A DNA stretch of 23,709 bases from Gemelliphila asaccharolytica (GCF_001553005.1 NZ_KQ959874.1:1-23709), one strand, 5' to 3'. Counted from the stretch's first letter, positions 1 to 8,543 are shown. Notes: generated by a model not told the origin, from the letters alone. A program made the numbers and translations.

Positions 1-186
1 GGGGCAAGCCATAAAGGTTTGCTCCATTAATTTTTTCGTAAGTGTCCGTACACTTACTGTGCTTGCTACATAAGAATAAATTAGATATCAAGTGTTAAGT
101 AAGTTTTCAATTTATAGCTATATTATACCAATTTATAATGGTGTATTCAATTCGAGGTCATCTGTGAATATAAAAAATAATATTCA
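1..186. other. Non-coding left flank with two hairpins
   Basis: No convincing gene is visible here. Bases 1-25 can fold (GGGGCAA against TTTGCTCC, one wobble pair). Bases 38-57 form a perfect 8-bp stem, GTAAGTGT/ACACTTAC, with a CCGT loop, preceded by a T-run on the plus strand. A third inverted repeat, TGAATAT (165-171) with ATATTCA (180-186), lies just upstream of the tetR promoter. The hairpins could be the end of an upstream unit or of a mobile element, but the window starts too late to tell. Confidence 0.4.
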
Positions 187-215
187 TTGACATAGCTATG
201 AAAAAGTGTTATAAT
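187..215 (+). promoter_or_regulatory. Promoter of the tetR-rph-MATE operon
   Basis: TTGACA at 187-192 and TATAAT at 210-215, separated by 17 bp, exactly match the housekeeping sigma consensus. The distance to the first start codon (275) leaves a leader of about 55 nt containing the operator-like repeat. Confidence 0.85.
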
Positions 216-247
216 ATCTATGAATAAAAATTACGAAATTCATAGAT
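216..247. promoter_or_regulatory. Inverted-repeat operator of the TetR regulator
   Basis: ATCTATGAAT (216-225) and ATTCATAGAT (238-247) form a perfect 10-bp inverted repeat with a 12-bp spacer, starting right after the -10 box. TetR-family proteins commonly bind such sites over their own promoter, so autorepression of the whole operon is the likely role. That it is bound by the adjacent TetR protein is inference. Confidence 0.7.
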
Positions 248-274
248 AAAAAACTACTCTCGGAGGATAAAAAT

Positions 275-871
275 ATGGGAAAGGCATTTACAGAAGAAGA
301 AAAGATAAAAATCAAAGAAAGTATTATGGAAACAGCTCTTGATTTATTTCATGAGAAAGGGACAAAATCACTTAGCATTTCGGAATTGACAAAAAGAGTT
401 GGAATAGCTCAAGGGAGTTTCTATAATTTTTGGAAAGATAAAGAATCTCTTGTCATTGATTTAATGGCATATAGATCAATACAAAAATTGGAGAACATTG
501 AAAAAGAATTTTCAAATTCACTTACGAATCCTAAAAAATTCCTTTCAGAGGTAATTTTTAAGTATTCAATAGACATTACTGAGAAAATTAGAAATAAGCA
601 AATTTATCAAGAGGCATTTAGAATATTTGCAAGTCAAGACTCAAAGAAAGTGAATAGAGTAGAAAATCTATATGGGGATTTTTTGGATAGGTTAATAGAT
701 TATTGGTACAAAAACAATGTAGTAAAAAGCATAGATAAGCAAGGTTTATCAAATGCCTTTGTTGGAAGCTTTGTTCTATGTTCAAATTATTTCCATTTTA
801 ATGAAGATACATTTGAGGAAGTACTTAATATTTATATACAAAGCATTGTTTTTAAATATATAGAAATTTAA
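275..871 (+). CDS. TetR/AcrR family transcriptional regulator
   Basis: A 198-residue protein, normal length for the TetR family. Residues about 10-60 form the N-terminal helix-turn-helix: the segment ALDLFHEKGTKSLSISELTK is followed by VGIAQGSFYNFWKDKESL, the typical recognition-helix pattern with an aromatic pair before the Lys/Asp-rich turn. The rest is a variable all-helical ligand-binding and dimerisation domain whose effector cannot be read from sequence. The ATG follows a strong ribosome site (CGGAGG, about 9 nt upstream). It is the first gene of a three-gene unit: the next start is about 23 nt after its stop. It is expected to repress the operon through the inverted repeat at 216-247 and release it when a toxic compound binds. 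Family call is firm; ligand unknown. Confidence 0.9.
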   Translation: MGKAFTEEEKIKIKESIMETALDLFHEKGTKSLSISELTKRVGIAQGSFYNFWKDKESLVIDLMAYRSIQKLENIEKEFSNSLTNPKKFLSEVIFKYSIDITEKIRNKQIYQEAFRIFASQDSKKVNRVENLYGDFLDRLIDYWYKNNVVKSIDKQGLSNAFVGSFVLCSNYFHFNEDTFEEVLNIYIQSIVFKYIEI

Positions 872-894
872 TTGTAAAAAGGAAGGTGATAGCA

Positions 895-3369
895 ATGATT
901 CTGGATTTTAATGAGATAAAAAAGGAAGATGTGTTAGTTGCTGGAGGTAAGGGTGCTAATCTTGGAGAAATGACTTCGGCTAAAATAAATGTTCCAAGTG
1001 GTTTTGTTATAACAGCAGACGCATATAGAGATTTTTTAAAAGTAAATGGGATTGATATTCTCATTGAAAATGGAATTAAAAAAACAGCAGATGATGAAAA
1101 AATACTTCTAAATGAAGCTGAGCATTTTAGAGGAAAGATAAAGTCTGGGAAATTTCCTGAGCAATTGGAAAACGCAATAAGAGAAAAATATTTTAATCTT
1201 CGAAATAATAAAAGAGTTGCAGTGCGTTCTTCAGCAACGGCAGAAGATTTACCGGATGCCAGTTTTGCAGGGCAACAAGAAACATATTTAAATGTTCAAG
1301 GTATTGAAAGTGTATTAAATGGGGTGCGTAATTGTTATGCTTCACTTTGGGGGAATAGAGCTGTAAGCTATAGATTTCATCAAGGTTATGATCAAACTTC
1401 AGTTTCTATTGCAGTTGTTATTCAAGAAATGATAGAGAGTGAAAAATCAGGAGTTTTATTTACTGTAAACCCAGTAAATAAAAAAGAAAATGAGATGCAA
1501 ATAAATGCAAGCTTTGGCTTAGGAGAAAGTGTTGTAAGCGGAAGAGTTACAGCGGATAGCTACATTATTGACAAATCAGGAAATATAATCGAAGTAAACA
1601 TTGGAAGCAAGGAAACTCAGATTATATACGGGGATAAGGAAACTGTTGAAGTATCGGTAAACTCTGATAAAAGAAAAACTCGGGCATTAAATGATAGAGA
1701 AATACTTGAACTTATGAAGTGCGGTTTAGAGATTGAAAAACACTATGGTATGCCTATGGATATTGAATGGGCTATCAAAAATGATATTGTCTATATTTTA
1801 CAAGCGAGAGCGATTACCACATTAAAAAATTCCAAGAATGATATAACTGGCAATGATTTAATAGAGAAGTATATAAAGGGTAAAAAAATCAAAAAGGATA
1901 CACAAGAAGTAATGTCATTCTTTTTAGAAAAAATGCCTTTTGCACATAGAGTCCTTGATTTCGATTATTTGATGGCAATTAATGATCAGAAAGTAAACAT
2001 TTTGTCAGAAGGTGGAATTATTTTACCAAGAAATCCAATTATAGATGATGATGGTATACAAACTTTTTCTGATGACGGAAAGCGAATTGGAAAGAATATT
2101 TTTAAATTTTTTAATATTTTAAAGAACATGAAAGATTTTGAGTTCTGTTATAAGAAGTGCAAAGATTTTATGAATATATATGAAGTTGAAATAGAAGAAA
2201 TCAAGCACTTAAATTTTGAAAATATGACATTAACGGAGTGTGGAAATTTCTTAGAAGAAAGTTATGCTCTTTTGCAAAAGCTTGCTTATGATAGATTCAA
2301 ATATGCATTATTTCCATCAGTTTTAAATAGCAAGAAATTTAACAAAATAATAAAAAAAGTAAATAGCAATTATTCATCATTTGATTTTTATTGGGACTTA
2401 GATAATAAAACATCAGTGGTTACAAATGATGTCTATAAAATGGCTCGTGAGATAAGAAAAAATGAAGCTTTAAAAAAAGCAATAATTTCCGGAGATAATT
2501 TTAAGGAATTATATAAAAAGTTTAATGATTTTAAGAATATATCAGATGAGTTTATGAAAGATAATGGTTTTAAATCTGATTATAATTGTTATTGTTTATC
2601 TGCAAAAACATTTCTTGAGGATCCTGATAGGCTGATAAATATATTACGACCTATATTAAATGAAAATAGTAATGAAAGTAACGATATAAAGGATTTTTCT
2701 AAGCTTATGGAGAGAGTAAAGGAAATCTATGGTAGAAAGTATCAGGATGTAGAAAAACAGATAAAATATTTTAGATATTTCCATGTGGTTCGTGAAGAAA
2801 GTCAATATTTGTGGGAAACACTATTTTATTATGTGAGAAAGTGCGTTAGAAGAATTAACTTTATACTCTTGGGTGATGAAAATATAGAAACTGGAGTGGC
2901 TAATCTTTTTCATAAAGAACTGTTGGAAGTAATTAACAGAGGTAATTTAAATGAATTAGATAAGGAAAAAATAAATAGGAGAAACGAAAAATTTCCTTTA
3001 GCAGTAAAAGTTTGGGAAGCTTCAAAGTTACTGATTTTTAAAACAGATGGAGATGTCTTAAAGGGAGTAAGTGGAAGCACTGGCATTGCAGTTGGCAAGG
3101 TGTGTTTAATAAATAGTCCTAAAGAATTTTATAAAATGAAAAAAGGAGATATATTAGTTTGTCATCTTACAGATCCTGAATGGACTCCATTATTTAAGCT
3201 GGCAAGTGCTGTTGTGGCAGATACAGGTTCTGCTTTGAGCCATGCTGCAATTGTTGCAAGAGAATATAATATACCGGCAGTTCTTGGAGTTGGTTTTGCA
3301 ACTACCAAATTCAAAGACGGAGATACCATACAAGTAAATGGTAATATCGGCGAGGTCAAAGGTTGCTGA
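895..3369 (+). CDS. PEP-utilising phosphotransferase, rifampicin phosphotransferase (Rph)-like
   Basis: About 824 residues from the ATG at 895. A GTG at 886 is in frame, but it lies inside the ribosome site GGAAGGTGA, so the ATG is preferred. The N-terminal third is a PPDK/PEP-synthase ATP-grasp domain: GGKGANLGEM near residues 17-26, VRSSATAEDLPDASFAGQQE with Arg111, then SGVLFTVNP, FGLGESVVSG and QARAITT. The divergent middle (about 320-720) is expected to bind the substrate. The C-terminus is the swivelling phospho-histidine domain, with DPEWTPLF and SALSHAAIVAREYNIPAVLG; His783 is the predicted phospho-carrier. There is no PEP-binding TIM barrel after it, which argues against true PEP synthase. 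Rph enzymes share this ATP-grasp/substrate/His order and length. The substrate may not be rifampicin, because the middle domain is the part that decides it. Sits between tetR and a MATE pump. Confidence 0.8.
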   Translation: MILDFNEIKKEDVLVAGGKGANLGEMTSAKINVPSGFVITADAYRDFLKVNGIDILIENGIKKTADDEKILLNEAEHFRGKIKSGKFPEQLENAIREKYFNLRNNKRVAVRSSATAEDLPDASFAGQQETYLNVQGIESVLNGVRNCYASLWGNRAVSYRFHQGYDQTSVSIAVVIQEMIESEKSGVLFTVNPVNKKENEMQINASFGLGESVVSGRVTADSYIIDKSGNIIEVNIGSKETQIIYGDKETVEVSVNSDKRKTRALNDREILELMKCGLEIEKHYGMPMDIEWAIKNDIVYILQARAITTLKNSKNDITGNDLIEKYIKGKKIKKDTQEVMSFFLEKMPFAHRVLDFDYLMAINDQKVNILSEGGIILPRNPIIDDDGIQTFSDDGKRIGKNIFKFFNILKNMKDFEFCYKKCKDFMNIYEVEIEEIKHLNFENMTLTECGNFLEESYALLQKLAYDRFKYALFPSVLNSKKFNKIIKKVNSNYSSFDFYWDLDNKTSVVTNDVYKMAREIRKNEALKKAIISGDNFKELYKKFNDFKNISDEFMKDNGFKSDYNCYCLSAKTFLEDPDRLINILRPILNENSNESNDIKDFSKLMERVKEIYGRKYQDVEKQIKYFRYFHVVREESQYLWETLFYYVRKCVRRINFILLGDENIETGVANLFHKELLEVINRGNLNELDKEKINRRNEKFPLAVKVWEASKLLIFKTDGDVLKGVSGSTGIAVGKVCLINSPKEFYKMKKGDILVCHLTDPEWTPLFKLASAVVADTGSALSHAAIVAREYNIPAVLGVGFATTKFKDGDTIQVNGNIGEVKGC

Positions 3370-3370
3370 T

Positions 3371-4750
3371 ATGAAATCAAAAAATCAAATAGATCAAAAA
3401 GAATTGAGAAGACAAAAGATTTTAAGTGAACCACTTTTACCTTTGATAGTAAAAATGTCTGTTCCGACAATTGTTGGTATGCTAATTATGGTTATTTACA
3501 GTTTGACAGACACATTTTTTGTCGGACTTTTAAATGATAAATCGATGACAGCCGCTATTGGTGTTGTTTTTAGCTTCGTGAGTATTATTCAGGCTATTGG
3601 TTTTTGGTTTGGATATGGTAGCGGTAATATTATGTCTAAAAAACTTGGAGAACAAGATGAAGAAGAGGCAACAATTATTTCTTCCATAGGAATAGCCTTT
3701 TCTATTATAAGTGGATTTTTGATAGCTATACTGTCGTGGATTTTTATATCAGACTTGACAAAGTTCATTGGTGGGAATGCTTCTGTTAATTTATTTAAAT
3801 TTACTACTCAGTATATAAAGGTGATTATAATAAGCGTTCCATTTAGTCTGTATTCAATTACTATTTATAATCAATTACGACTTTGTGGAAATGTAAAAGA
3901 TGGAATGATAGGTTTGCTTTTAGGAATGTTTAGCAATATGATTCTTGATCCTGTATTTATGTTTATGTTCAAGTTCGGGTTTGTTGGAGCTGGATATGCA
4001 ACTTTAACAGGTCAAATAATTGCGTGTATTGCACTTACTATGTTGGCAAAAGGAAATGGTAATATTCCTGTTTCTTTGAAAAATGTCAAATGTAGTAAAG
4101 AACGCATATACCATGTTCTTGTAGGAGGAATGCCTAACTTTTCAAGGCAAGTAATTACAAGTGTTTCTCTCATTTTATTGAATAAAGTTGCAGCGAACTT
4201 TGGGGACAGTATTATTGCAGCCTTAACCGTTAGTTCAAGAATAGTTGCCATAGCTTATATGATTATGATTGGATGGGGGCAAGGGTTTCAACCTATTTGT
4301 GCAATGAATTATGGTGCAAAAAAATATGGCAGAGTTAGATCAGTATTTAATTTGACAGTTGTTGTTGGAACTATATTTTTGATTATATCAGCAGTGGTGC
4401 TATATATTTTTTCGGAACATTTTGTTATTGCGATGTCTAAAGATAGTGAAGTTATTTCTATAGGAGTGCAACTACTTAGAATGCAATGTATAACAATCCC
4501 ATTGTTAGCCTATTATGCTATAAGTAGTATGTTGATGCAAAACATAGGTAAATATTTTTGGTCGTTGATAATTTCGATTTCAAGGCAAGGTATTTTCTAC
4601 ATCCCTCTTTTATATTTACTTACTAATTTATATGGGAAGTTTGGGATATATTTGCTCCAACCAATAGCGGATATTTTGTCATTTGTTTTAGCTGTTATTG
4701 TTGTTTATAAAACAAAAAATGAACTAAAAAACGAAGGGAATATACATTAG
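3371..4750 (+). CDS. MATE family efflux transporter
   Basis: About 459 residues from the ATG at 3371, whose start directly follows the TGA of the phosphotransferase gene (tight coupling). An in-frame ATG at 3338 would overlap that gene and is less likely; AAAGG lies 8 nt before 3371. The protein is a polytopic membrane protein with roughly twelve hydrophobic helices. Its N-terminal pattern (LSEPLLPLIVKMSVPTIVGM, then YSLTDTFFVGLL) is typical of MepA/NorM-type MATE pumps, which export drugs in exchange for Na+ or H+. GWGQGFQPICAMNYGAKKYG in the second half is the matching C-lobe signature. With the upstream regulator and phosphotransferase this makes an inactivate-and-export resistance unit. 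Substrate unknown. Confidence 0.92.
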   Translation: MKSKNQIDQKELRRQKILSEPLLPLIVKMSVPTIVGMLIMVIYSLTDTFFVGLLNDKSMTAAIGVVFSFVSIIQAIGFWFGYGSGNIMSKKLGEQDEEEATIISSIGIAFSIISGFLIAILSWIFISDLTKFIGGNASVNLFKFTTQYIKVIIISVPFSLYSITIYNQLRLCGNVKDGMIGLLLGMFSNMILDPVFMFMFKFGFVGAGYATLTGQIIACIALTMLAKGNGNIPVSLKNVKCSKERIYHVLVGGMPNFSRQVITSVSLILLNKVAANFGDSIIAALTVSSRIVAIAYMIMIGWGQGFQPICAMNYGAKKYGRVRSVFNLTVVVGTIFLIISAVVLYIFSEHFVIAMSKDSEVISIGVQLLRMQCITIPLLAYYAISSMLMQNIGKYFWSLIISISRQGIFYIPLLYLLTNLYGKFGIYLLQPIADILSFVLAVIVVYKTKNELKNEGNIH

Positions 4751-4788
4751 ATAAATTAACACAGGTTGAATAGTTGGAGGAAATTACT

Positions 4789-4948
4789 ATGCATTATTTT
4801 AGGTCTAATGCTTATATAGAAAAAATTTACAGACCTTTTTGATACTGGTAATTACCATAAAAAATCAAATTTAAATTATAAGGAAAGAGCAAGTTTCTTT
4901 CATTTCAGAGGACTTTTTAGGTTGTACAATATTATCGTTAATAGATAA
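4789..4948 (+). pseudogene. Small frameshifted reading frame after the MATE gene
   Basis: A good ribosome site (TGGAGGAAA) precedes the ATG at 4789, giving a 17-residue frame (MHYFRSNAYIEKIYRPF) that stops at 4842. In the next frame the T-run at 4836-4840 leads into FDTGNYHKKSNLNYKERASF and ends at 4948. One base change in the T-run would join both parts into a protein of about 53 residues. It could be a broken fourth operon gene. I do not recognise the family. The last residues, LYNIIV, lie in the dispersed repeat and reappear at 14347-14364. Confidence 0.3.
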
Positions 4949-5084
4949 TATAAAGAGAAAACCAGCTTTAAAATTAAAAAAAAAATAAAATAAAAATATC
5001 AACACAAAAGATAAAAAAAATACTTGTTTTTGTAGTTGGTATTTTTTTTATATAAAATTAGTAATAAAAAGAGGAGAAAAAATG
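4920..5084 (+). repeat. Dispersed repeat A, copy 1
   Basis: About 165 bp, closely similar in the same orientation to 14341-14505. Both copies run from GGTTGTACAATATTATCGTT to a ribosome site (AAAAAGAGGA) and an ATG. They contain the 3' tail of a reading frame (LYNIIV...), an AT-rich spacer, a terminator-like hairpin and the start of another frame. The sequences diverge before and after, so this is a mobile or recombined block rather than a simple local duplication. Confidence 0.8.
4996..5049 (+). terminator. Hairpin with T-run inside repeat A copy 1
   Basis: ATATCAAC (4996-5003) pairs with GTTGGTAT (5035-5042) including one G-T pair. The stem is extended by ACAAAA against TTTTGT, and the hairpin is followed by eight T residues. 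It is placed as an intrinsic terminator for whatever is read into the repeat. Confidence 0.6.
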
Positions 5085-5174
5085 CAAAAAAGGGAGTTAG
5101 AAAAATTATACAATTCAATACTACAAAACAGAATAAGAAAAAATAAATATAAAAACTCAAAAAATAAAATTTAA
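5082..5174 (+). CDS. Possible 30-residue basic peptide
   Basis: The ATG lies after AAAAAGAGGAGAAA, a good ribosome site, and opens a 30-codon frame rich in Lys, Asn and Arg (starts MQKRELEKLYNSIL). The equivalent ATG in repeat copy 2 stops after four codons, so this may be a truncated gene start carried by the repeat. No family recognised. The following 190 bp to the hydrolase gene show nothing beyond AT-rich sequence. Confidence 0.25.
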   Translation: MQKRELEKLYNSILQNRIRKNKYKNSKNKI

Positions 5175-5326
5175 GAATGCCAAGATTTTTAAATCTGCTT
5201 TTTCTTTACAAGATGGGAGTTTTGTAGGAAAATATATTTACTAGGAAATGTTAGTTAAAAATGTGAAAGTCATCTGACATTAAGAATTACGATCGTCAAG
5301 AGAAAACAGGTATATTGTAAATAATT

Positions 5327-5460
5327 AAAGTTAAATTATTTATCTTAAATGGAGGTTTAAAAATGAGTATTACGTATAAAATTACATCGAATATAATAAA
5401 ATTTTTAAATGTCAAAAAAATGTTTTTAAAGAACAAGGAAGAGATGCTTGAGTATGCAAA
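5327..5460 (+). repeat. Dispersed repeat B, copy 1 (leader and 5' end of hydrolase gene)
   Basis: Near-identical to 16151-16290. It covers about 36 bp of leader with the ribosome site and the first 33 or so codons of the hydrolase gene. Copy 1 is continuous with the full gene; copy 2 is cut off. Confidence 0.85.
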
Positions 5461-6301
5461 AGGAGAAAATGCAAAAGAAGTATTTGATTTAGATAAGGCA
5501 ATGAAGAGGGCGAAGAGAAAAAATTATTATCTTTTCGACAGAGATATAATGGGATACAGGGTGATTTCATATCAAGAAAATCAAGACTTCGCTAAGGGAG
5601 CTGTCCTCTATCTCTTCGGCGGAGGAATGATTACACAACCGAACAAGTTGGATTTTACTTTATCTGAAAGAATAATGAAAAAAAGCGGTAAAGATGTTTG
5701 GTTTTTATTTTATCCTCTTTGTTCAGAGGATATAAAGGTGGATAAAACCTATGAAGTTTGTTTTGAAACCTATAAGTTAATGACAGAAACTTATAAGGCG
5801 GAAAATATCAGAGTACTTGGATTTTCATCGGGTGCCTGCCTATCTATCGGAATTTTTTTACATAATAATGCTTTAGGTAGACCTCTTAAAATGCCCGGTA
5901 AAATTATTTCAGTTTCTCCGGGCGGAATTCCCGATGTAAGTCTTGACAAAAATAAGAGAATATGGGAGAGATTAAATGAACTTAATCATAAAGACATAAT
6001 GATTGAACCTAAATATATTAAAACTGCAAGAGAAATTTTAAAGGGAGATGAAGGTTTACCGGAATATATGTTAGACGGAACGGTAGGAGATTTTACCGAC
6101 TTTCCGAAAACCTATTTTTATTATGGTGAAAATGAATGTCTCTATGCCTTTGCAGAAGAATTTAAAAAAGCGATGGAAAAATACCATAAACCCTATGAAA
6201 TTATTGTCGGCAAGGGGATGTGCCACTGTTATCCTTTAGTAAGATTTTTTAGAGAGGGAAGAGAAGCACAGGATCAAATTGTTGAATTATTGAAATCTTA
6301 A
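5363..6301 (+). CDS. Alpha/beta hydrolase (lipase/esterase-like)
   Basis: 312 residues with the alpha/beta hydrolase pattern of the hormone-sensitive-lipase branch. FGGGMITQP near residues 84-92 takes the place of the HGGG oxyanion loop. GFSSGA near 153-158 is the nucleophile elbow (G-x-S-x-G). YFYYGENE near 251-258 carries the acid region, and GKGMCHCYP near 284-292 the catalytic histidine. No signal peptide is seen, although the first 20 residues are mildly amphipathic, so it is probably cytosolic or membrane-associated. GGAGG 8-9 nt upstream supports the ATG. It is a single gene with no obvious operon partner. The substrate is unknown. Its leader and first codons are copied at 16151-16290. 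Confidence 0.8.
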   Translation: MSITYKITSNIIKFLNVKKMFLKNKEEMLEYAKGENAKEVFDLDKAMKRAKRKNYYLFDRDIMGYRVISYQENQDFAKGAVLYLFGGGMITQPNKLDFTLSERIMKKSGKDVWFLFYPLCSEDIKVDKTYEVCFETYKLMTETYKAENIRVLGFSSGACLSIGIFLHNNALGRPLKMPGKIISVSPGGIPDVSLDKNKRIWERLNELNHKDIMIEPKYIKTAREILKGDEGLPEYMLDGTVGDFTDFPKTYFYYGENECLYAFAEEFKKAMEKYHKPYEIIVGKGMCHCYPLVRFFREGREAQDQIVELLKS

Positions 6302-6438
6302 TCTAAAGACGAAGAAGAGAAATTTGGAGATGTGAGAAGTCAGAGTTATTATTTATAGAAGGATAACTCAAGACAAATCGCCTGTTATGGATAATAGGTC
6401 ATCGGTGGAACGTATGGAAAGGAGAGATTTGAAAATCT

Positions 6439-6918
6439 ATGCTTGTAATTGAAACCGTCATTTTATGTTCTGCATTTTTTGCGCTTTGTTTTTTTGGTAC
6501 CGGCACGGACGAGAAAAATTTGAGAAATTACATGTCCTATCCTGACGAAGTCCAAAAGCAAATCAAAGAGATTGAAGAGTATCAGGGGAAATATAAGGAA
6601 ACAGGCAGATTCGCCGCATGGATCGTGAATTATTTACTGTTTACCGCTTTATTTTTAATTTTTGGAATAGTGATCCGTCAGACGAACTTTATGCATAACT
6701 TTATATACTTGCTGATTTTAGGCGAGATGTTAAATGCTTTTGACCTTATCGTTATTGATCTACTATGGTGGAGAAACACAAAGAGGATCAGGTTATTAAA
6801 AATACCGCAAAAGGAATTCTACCAAAATCCTAAAAAGCACATAGAAGCTTTTTTAAGAGCGCTGGTTTTGTATTTTTTTGTCGCGGTGTTTGACGGATAT
6901 TTATTGACTCTATTTTGA
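6439..6918 (+). CDS. Small integral membrane protein of unknown function
   Basis: 159 residues with about four hydrophobic segments: residues 3-20, 60-80, 85-110 and 135-158. The first two are separated by a charged loop (YPDEVQKQIKEIEEYQGKYK). The ATG is the only start possible because a TGA lies in frame 9 bases upstream; AAGGAGAG lies about 12 nt before it, slightly far. Base composition is a little richer in G+C than the flanks, which suggests a different origin from its neighbours. The preceding 137 bp hold no gene. I do not recognise a named family and see no catalytic motif. Confidence 0.65.
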   Translation: MLVIETVILCSAFFALCFFGTGTDEKNLRNYMSYPDEVQKQIKEIEEYQGKYKETGRFAAWIVNYLLFTALFLIFGIVIRQTNFMHNFIYLLILGEMLNAFDLIVIDLLWWRNTKRIRLLKIPQKEFYQNPKKHIEAFLRALVLYFFVAVFDGYLLTLF

Positions 6919-7103
6919 CCAACAACCATTGTGAGAGTAATTTATGGATATCATACGAGTCGCTCTGGTCATAATGACAATAGCTGTAATCTTTGATATT
7001 TGACCTGCACCATTATACGACATTCTCTTTGCCAGCGTCCATACTGTAACGAGAATTAAGGCTCTTTTCTTGATGTTGGGTTATCATCAGGTTAGTTTTA
7101 ATA

Positions 7104-7415
7104 CACGTCGAGACGGTAGCACTTTTGTCCAAACTCGATGTAGATAAGCATATAAATATTGAAATTGAGTTGGATGAGATTGATTTGACAAGTGCTGAAA
7201 GTAAGGCAACATATTCTCAAATCAAAGAATATGTTTGGAATAAATTTGAATTAAAAGTTCCGACATTATATATTGCACAGATAAAAAGAAAATGTGGGAT
7301 AGAATTACGAGAACATTACAACAAGACTAAAAAGGAGAATCAAATTATTCTGTAGTGTACGTCTGAAAAAGAAGAAGCTATCATGGATGCCTTGAGACAC
7401 TTCAAAACGATTTAA
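7104..7415 (+). pseudogene. 3' relic of a RlmD/RumA-like 23S rRNA (uracil-5) methyltransferase gene
   Basis: Reading from 7104 gives HVETVALLSKLDVDKH, which matches the end of the catalytic domain of RumA/TrmA-type methyltransferases (HVETV). It continues into the extra C-terminal region seen in many clostridial members (LTSAESKATYSQIKEYV, then LYIAQIKRKCGIE). The frame stops at 7355. The expected tail, EKEEAIMDALRHF, follows in another frame and ends at 7415, so there is also a frameshift. No start codon or ribosome site is present and the SAM-binding domain is missing, so this is a dead fragment. The domain match is from memory of the family. Confidence 0.6.
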
Positions 7416-7567
7416 TAAAAAAGAATGGCAGCATATAATTTTCTGCATTTATGACATTTCTACTTGGTATATGAACAGCTATTATTCCTTTCTTACAAGG
7501 GATCAATGAGAAAATAGGCTCAATATAGAGATTGATATGATTATATTTATATTTAAAGGAGGTTGAA

Positions 7568-8188
7568 ATGGTTGATAAAAGCAATAAAAAATTCTGGGAT
7601 AAATTTGCTAAGCTATATGCTCCTTTCATGAAAAAAGACAAAGGAGTATATGATAAAGTTTGCGAATATATTCGTCCTTATTTGAATAAAGATTTGGAGG
7701 TACTTGAACTTGCTTGTGGCTCAGGACAATTATCGTTTAATCTTTCAAAGTATTCTAAAAGTTGGATTGGCACAGATTTTTCCGAACAAATGATTAAGGA
7801 AGCTAAAAAGCGTGGGGGATACGAAAATCTTACATTTGAAACAGCCGATGCAATAGCATTATCCTATTCATGTGAAAAATTTGATTGTGTGTTAATTGCT
7901 AATGCACTTCATATTATGCCTAAACCGGATGAGGCGATGAAAGAAATATATAGGGTGTTAAAACCTAATGGTACTTTGTTCGCCCCTACTTTTCTATGGA
8001 AAGAGGGAAAACAAAGAAAAATGATAAAAAGTTTGATGTCTATTTTAGGATTTAAGATGTATCAAGAATGGGATAAAAAGGAATTTGAAGATTTTATTAA
8101 AGAATATGGATTTTCAGTAGTTGAAATGAAATTGGTATATGGAGGCTTTGCACCGATTGGTGTGATAATTGCTCAAAAAGAAGCTTAA
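7568..8188 (+). CDS. Class I SAM-dependent methyltransferase
   Basis: 206 residues with the Methyltransf_11 layout. Motif I is VLELACGSGQLS (about residues 43-54), which binds SAM; TDFSEQMI follows at the acidic loop. The FDCVLIANALHIM segment and YRVLKPNGTLFAPTF (motif III region) complete the Rossmann domain. The protein lacks a clear substrate domain beyond a short C-terminal helix and strand cap, so the substrate (small molecule, lipid or protein) cannot be told. A strong AAAGGAGG lies just before the ATG. The upstream 150 bp are free of genes and the gene appears monocistronic. A hairpin of CTATTTTT/AAAAATAG at about 8196-8219 follows the stop. Confidence 0.88.
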   Translation: MVDKSNKKFWDKFAKLYAPFMKKDKGVYDKVCEYIRPYLNKDLEVLELACGSGQLSFNLSKYSKSWIGTDFSEQMIKEAKKRGGYENLTFETADAIALSYSCEKFDCVLIANALHIMPKPDEAMKEIYRVLKPNGTLFAPTFLWKEGKQRKMIKSLMSILGFKMYQEWDKKEFEDFIKEYGFSVVEMKLVYGGFAPIGVIIAQKEA

Positions 8189-8250
8189 CAGATTCTATTT
8201 TTATGATTTAAAAAAATAGAAAAAAAAACATAAAAAATCTAAAAAAAGAA

Positions 8251-8463
8251 ATGAAAAAATACGAAAAAGCTTTACAAGAAATAAACAAAGAAATGAAAAA
8301 GCAAGAAAACATAGAGGAAATAAAAGACCTATTAGAAGAAAACTTTATTTTTCTAAAAAGAGTAATAAAAGAAGTAGCTAAACTAGATGAAGAAATAATA
8401 ATAAAGCTAGATGACGAAATAAAAAAACTAAAAATAACATATAATATAGTAAAAACAAATTAA
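8251..8463 (+). CDS. Small coiled-coil protein, unknown
   Basis: A 70-residue frame made almost wholly of Lys, Glu, Ile, Leu and Asp in heptad-like order (MKKYEKALQEINKEMKKQEN at the start), predicting one long helix or coiled coil. There is no clear ribosome site; the upstream 40 bases are A-rich. It may be a real small phage-associated protein or a fortunate frame in A-rich DNA. The adjacent relic at 8469 is phage-derived, which gives weak support. Confidence 0.4.
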   Translation: MKKYEKALQEINKEMKKQENIEEIKDLLEENFIFLKRVIKEVAKLDEEIIIKLDDEIKKLKITYNIVKTN

Positions 8464-8468
8464 ATATT

Positions 8469-8543
8469 GCATTAAAGGCAATTCAGGAGTTAAGCTTCAA
8501 GGTTGATAGATTAGAGCGTGAACTTGAGGGAAAAGGGACTTAA
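8469..8543 (+). pseudogene. 3' relic of a phage tail/tail-fibre gene
   Basis: The frame reads ALKAIQELSFKVDRLERELE and four more residues before a stop. Such an (A/S)-x-KAIQEL coiled tail is typical of the C-terminus of Firmicute phage tail-spike or minor structural proteins. No start codon precedes it. It marks the left edge of the prophage remnant. Confidence 0.4.

Noticed and set aside
1..57. Possible IS200/IS605-type element end
   Set aside because: Two hairpins are present, but no transposase piece or matching right end can be seen, and the window starts here.
886..894. Earlier GTG start for the phosphotransferase
   Set aside because: The GTG is part of the ribosome site GGAAGGTGA; the ATG at 895 has the right spacing and matches the family N-terminus.
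895..3369. True phosphoenolpyruvate synthase
   Set aside because: The histidine domain is at the very C-terminus and there is no PEP-binding barrel after it.
3162..3470. Minus-strand open frames inside the phosphotransferase and MATE genes
   Set aside because: They are antisense shadows of well-matched coding genes, with no ribosome sites and no recognisable domains.
6914..7031. Minus-strand frame reading MSYNGAGQISKITAIV
   Set aside because: It looks slightly protein-like but is only about 38 codons, overlaps the end of the membrane-protein gene and has no ribosome site.
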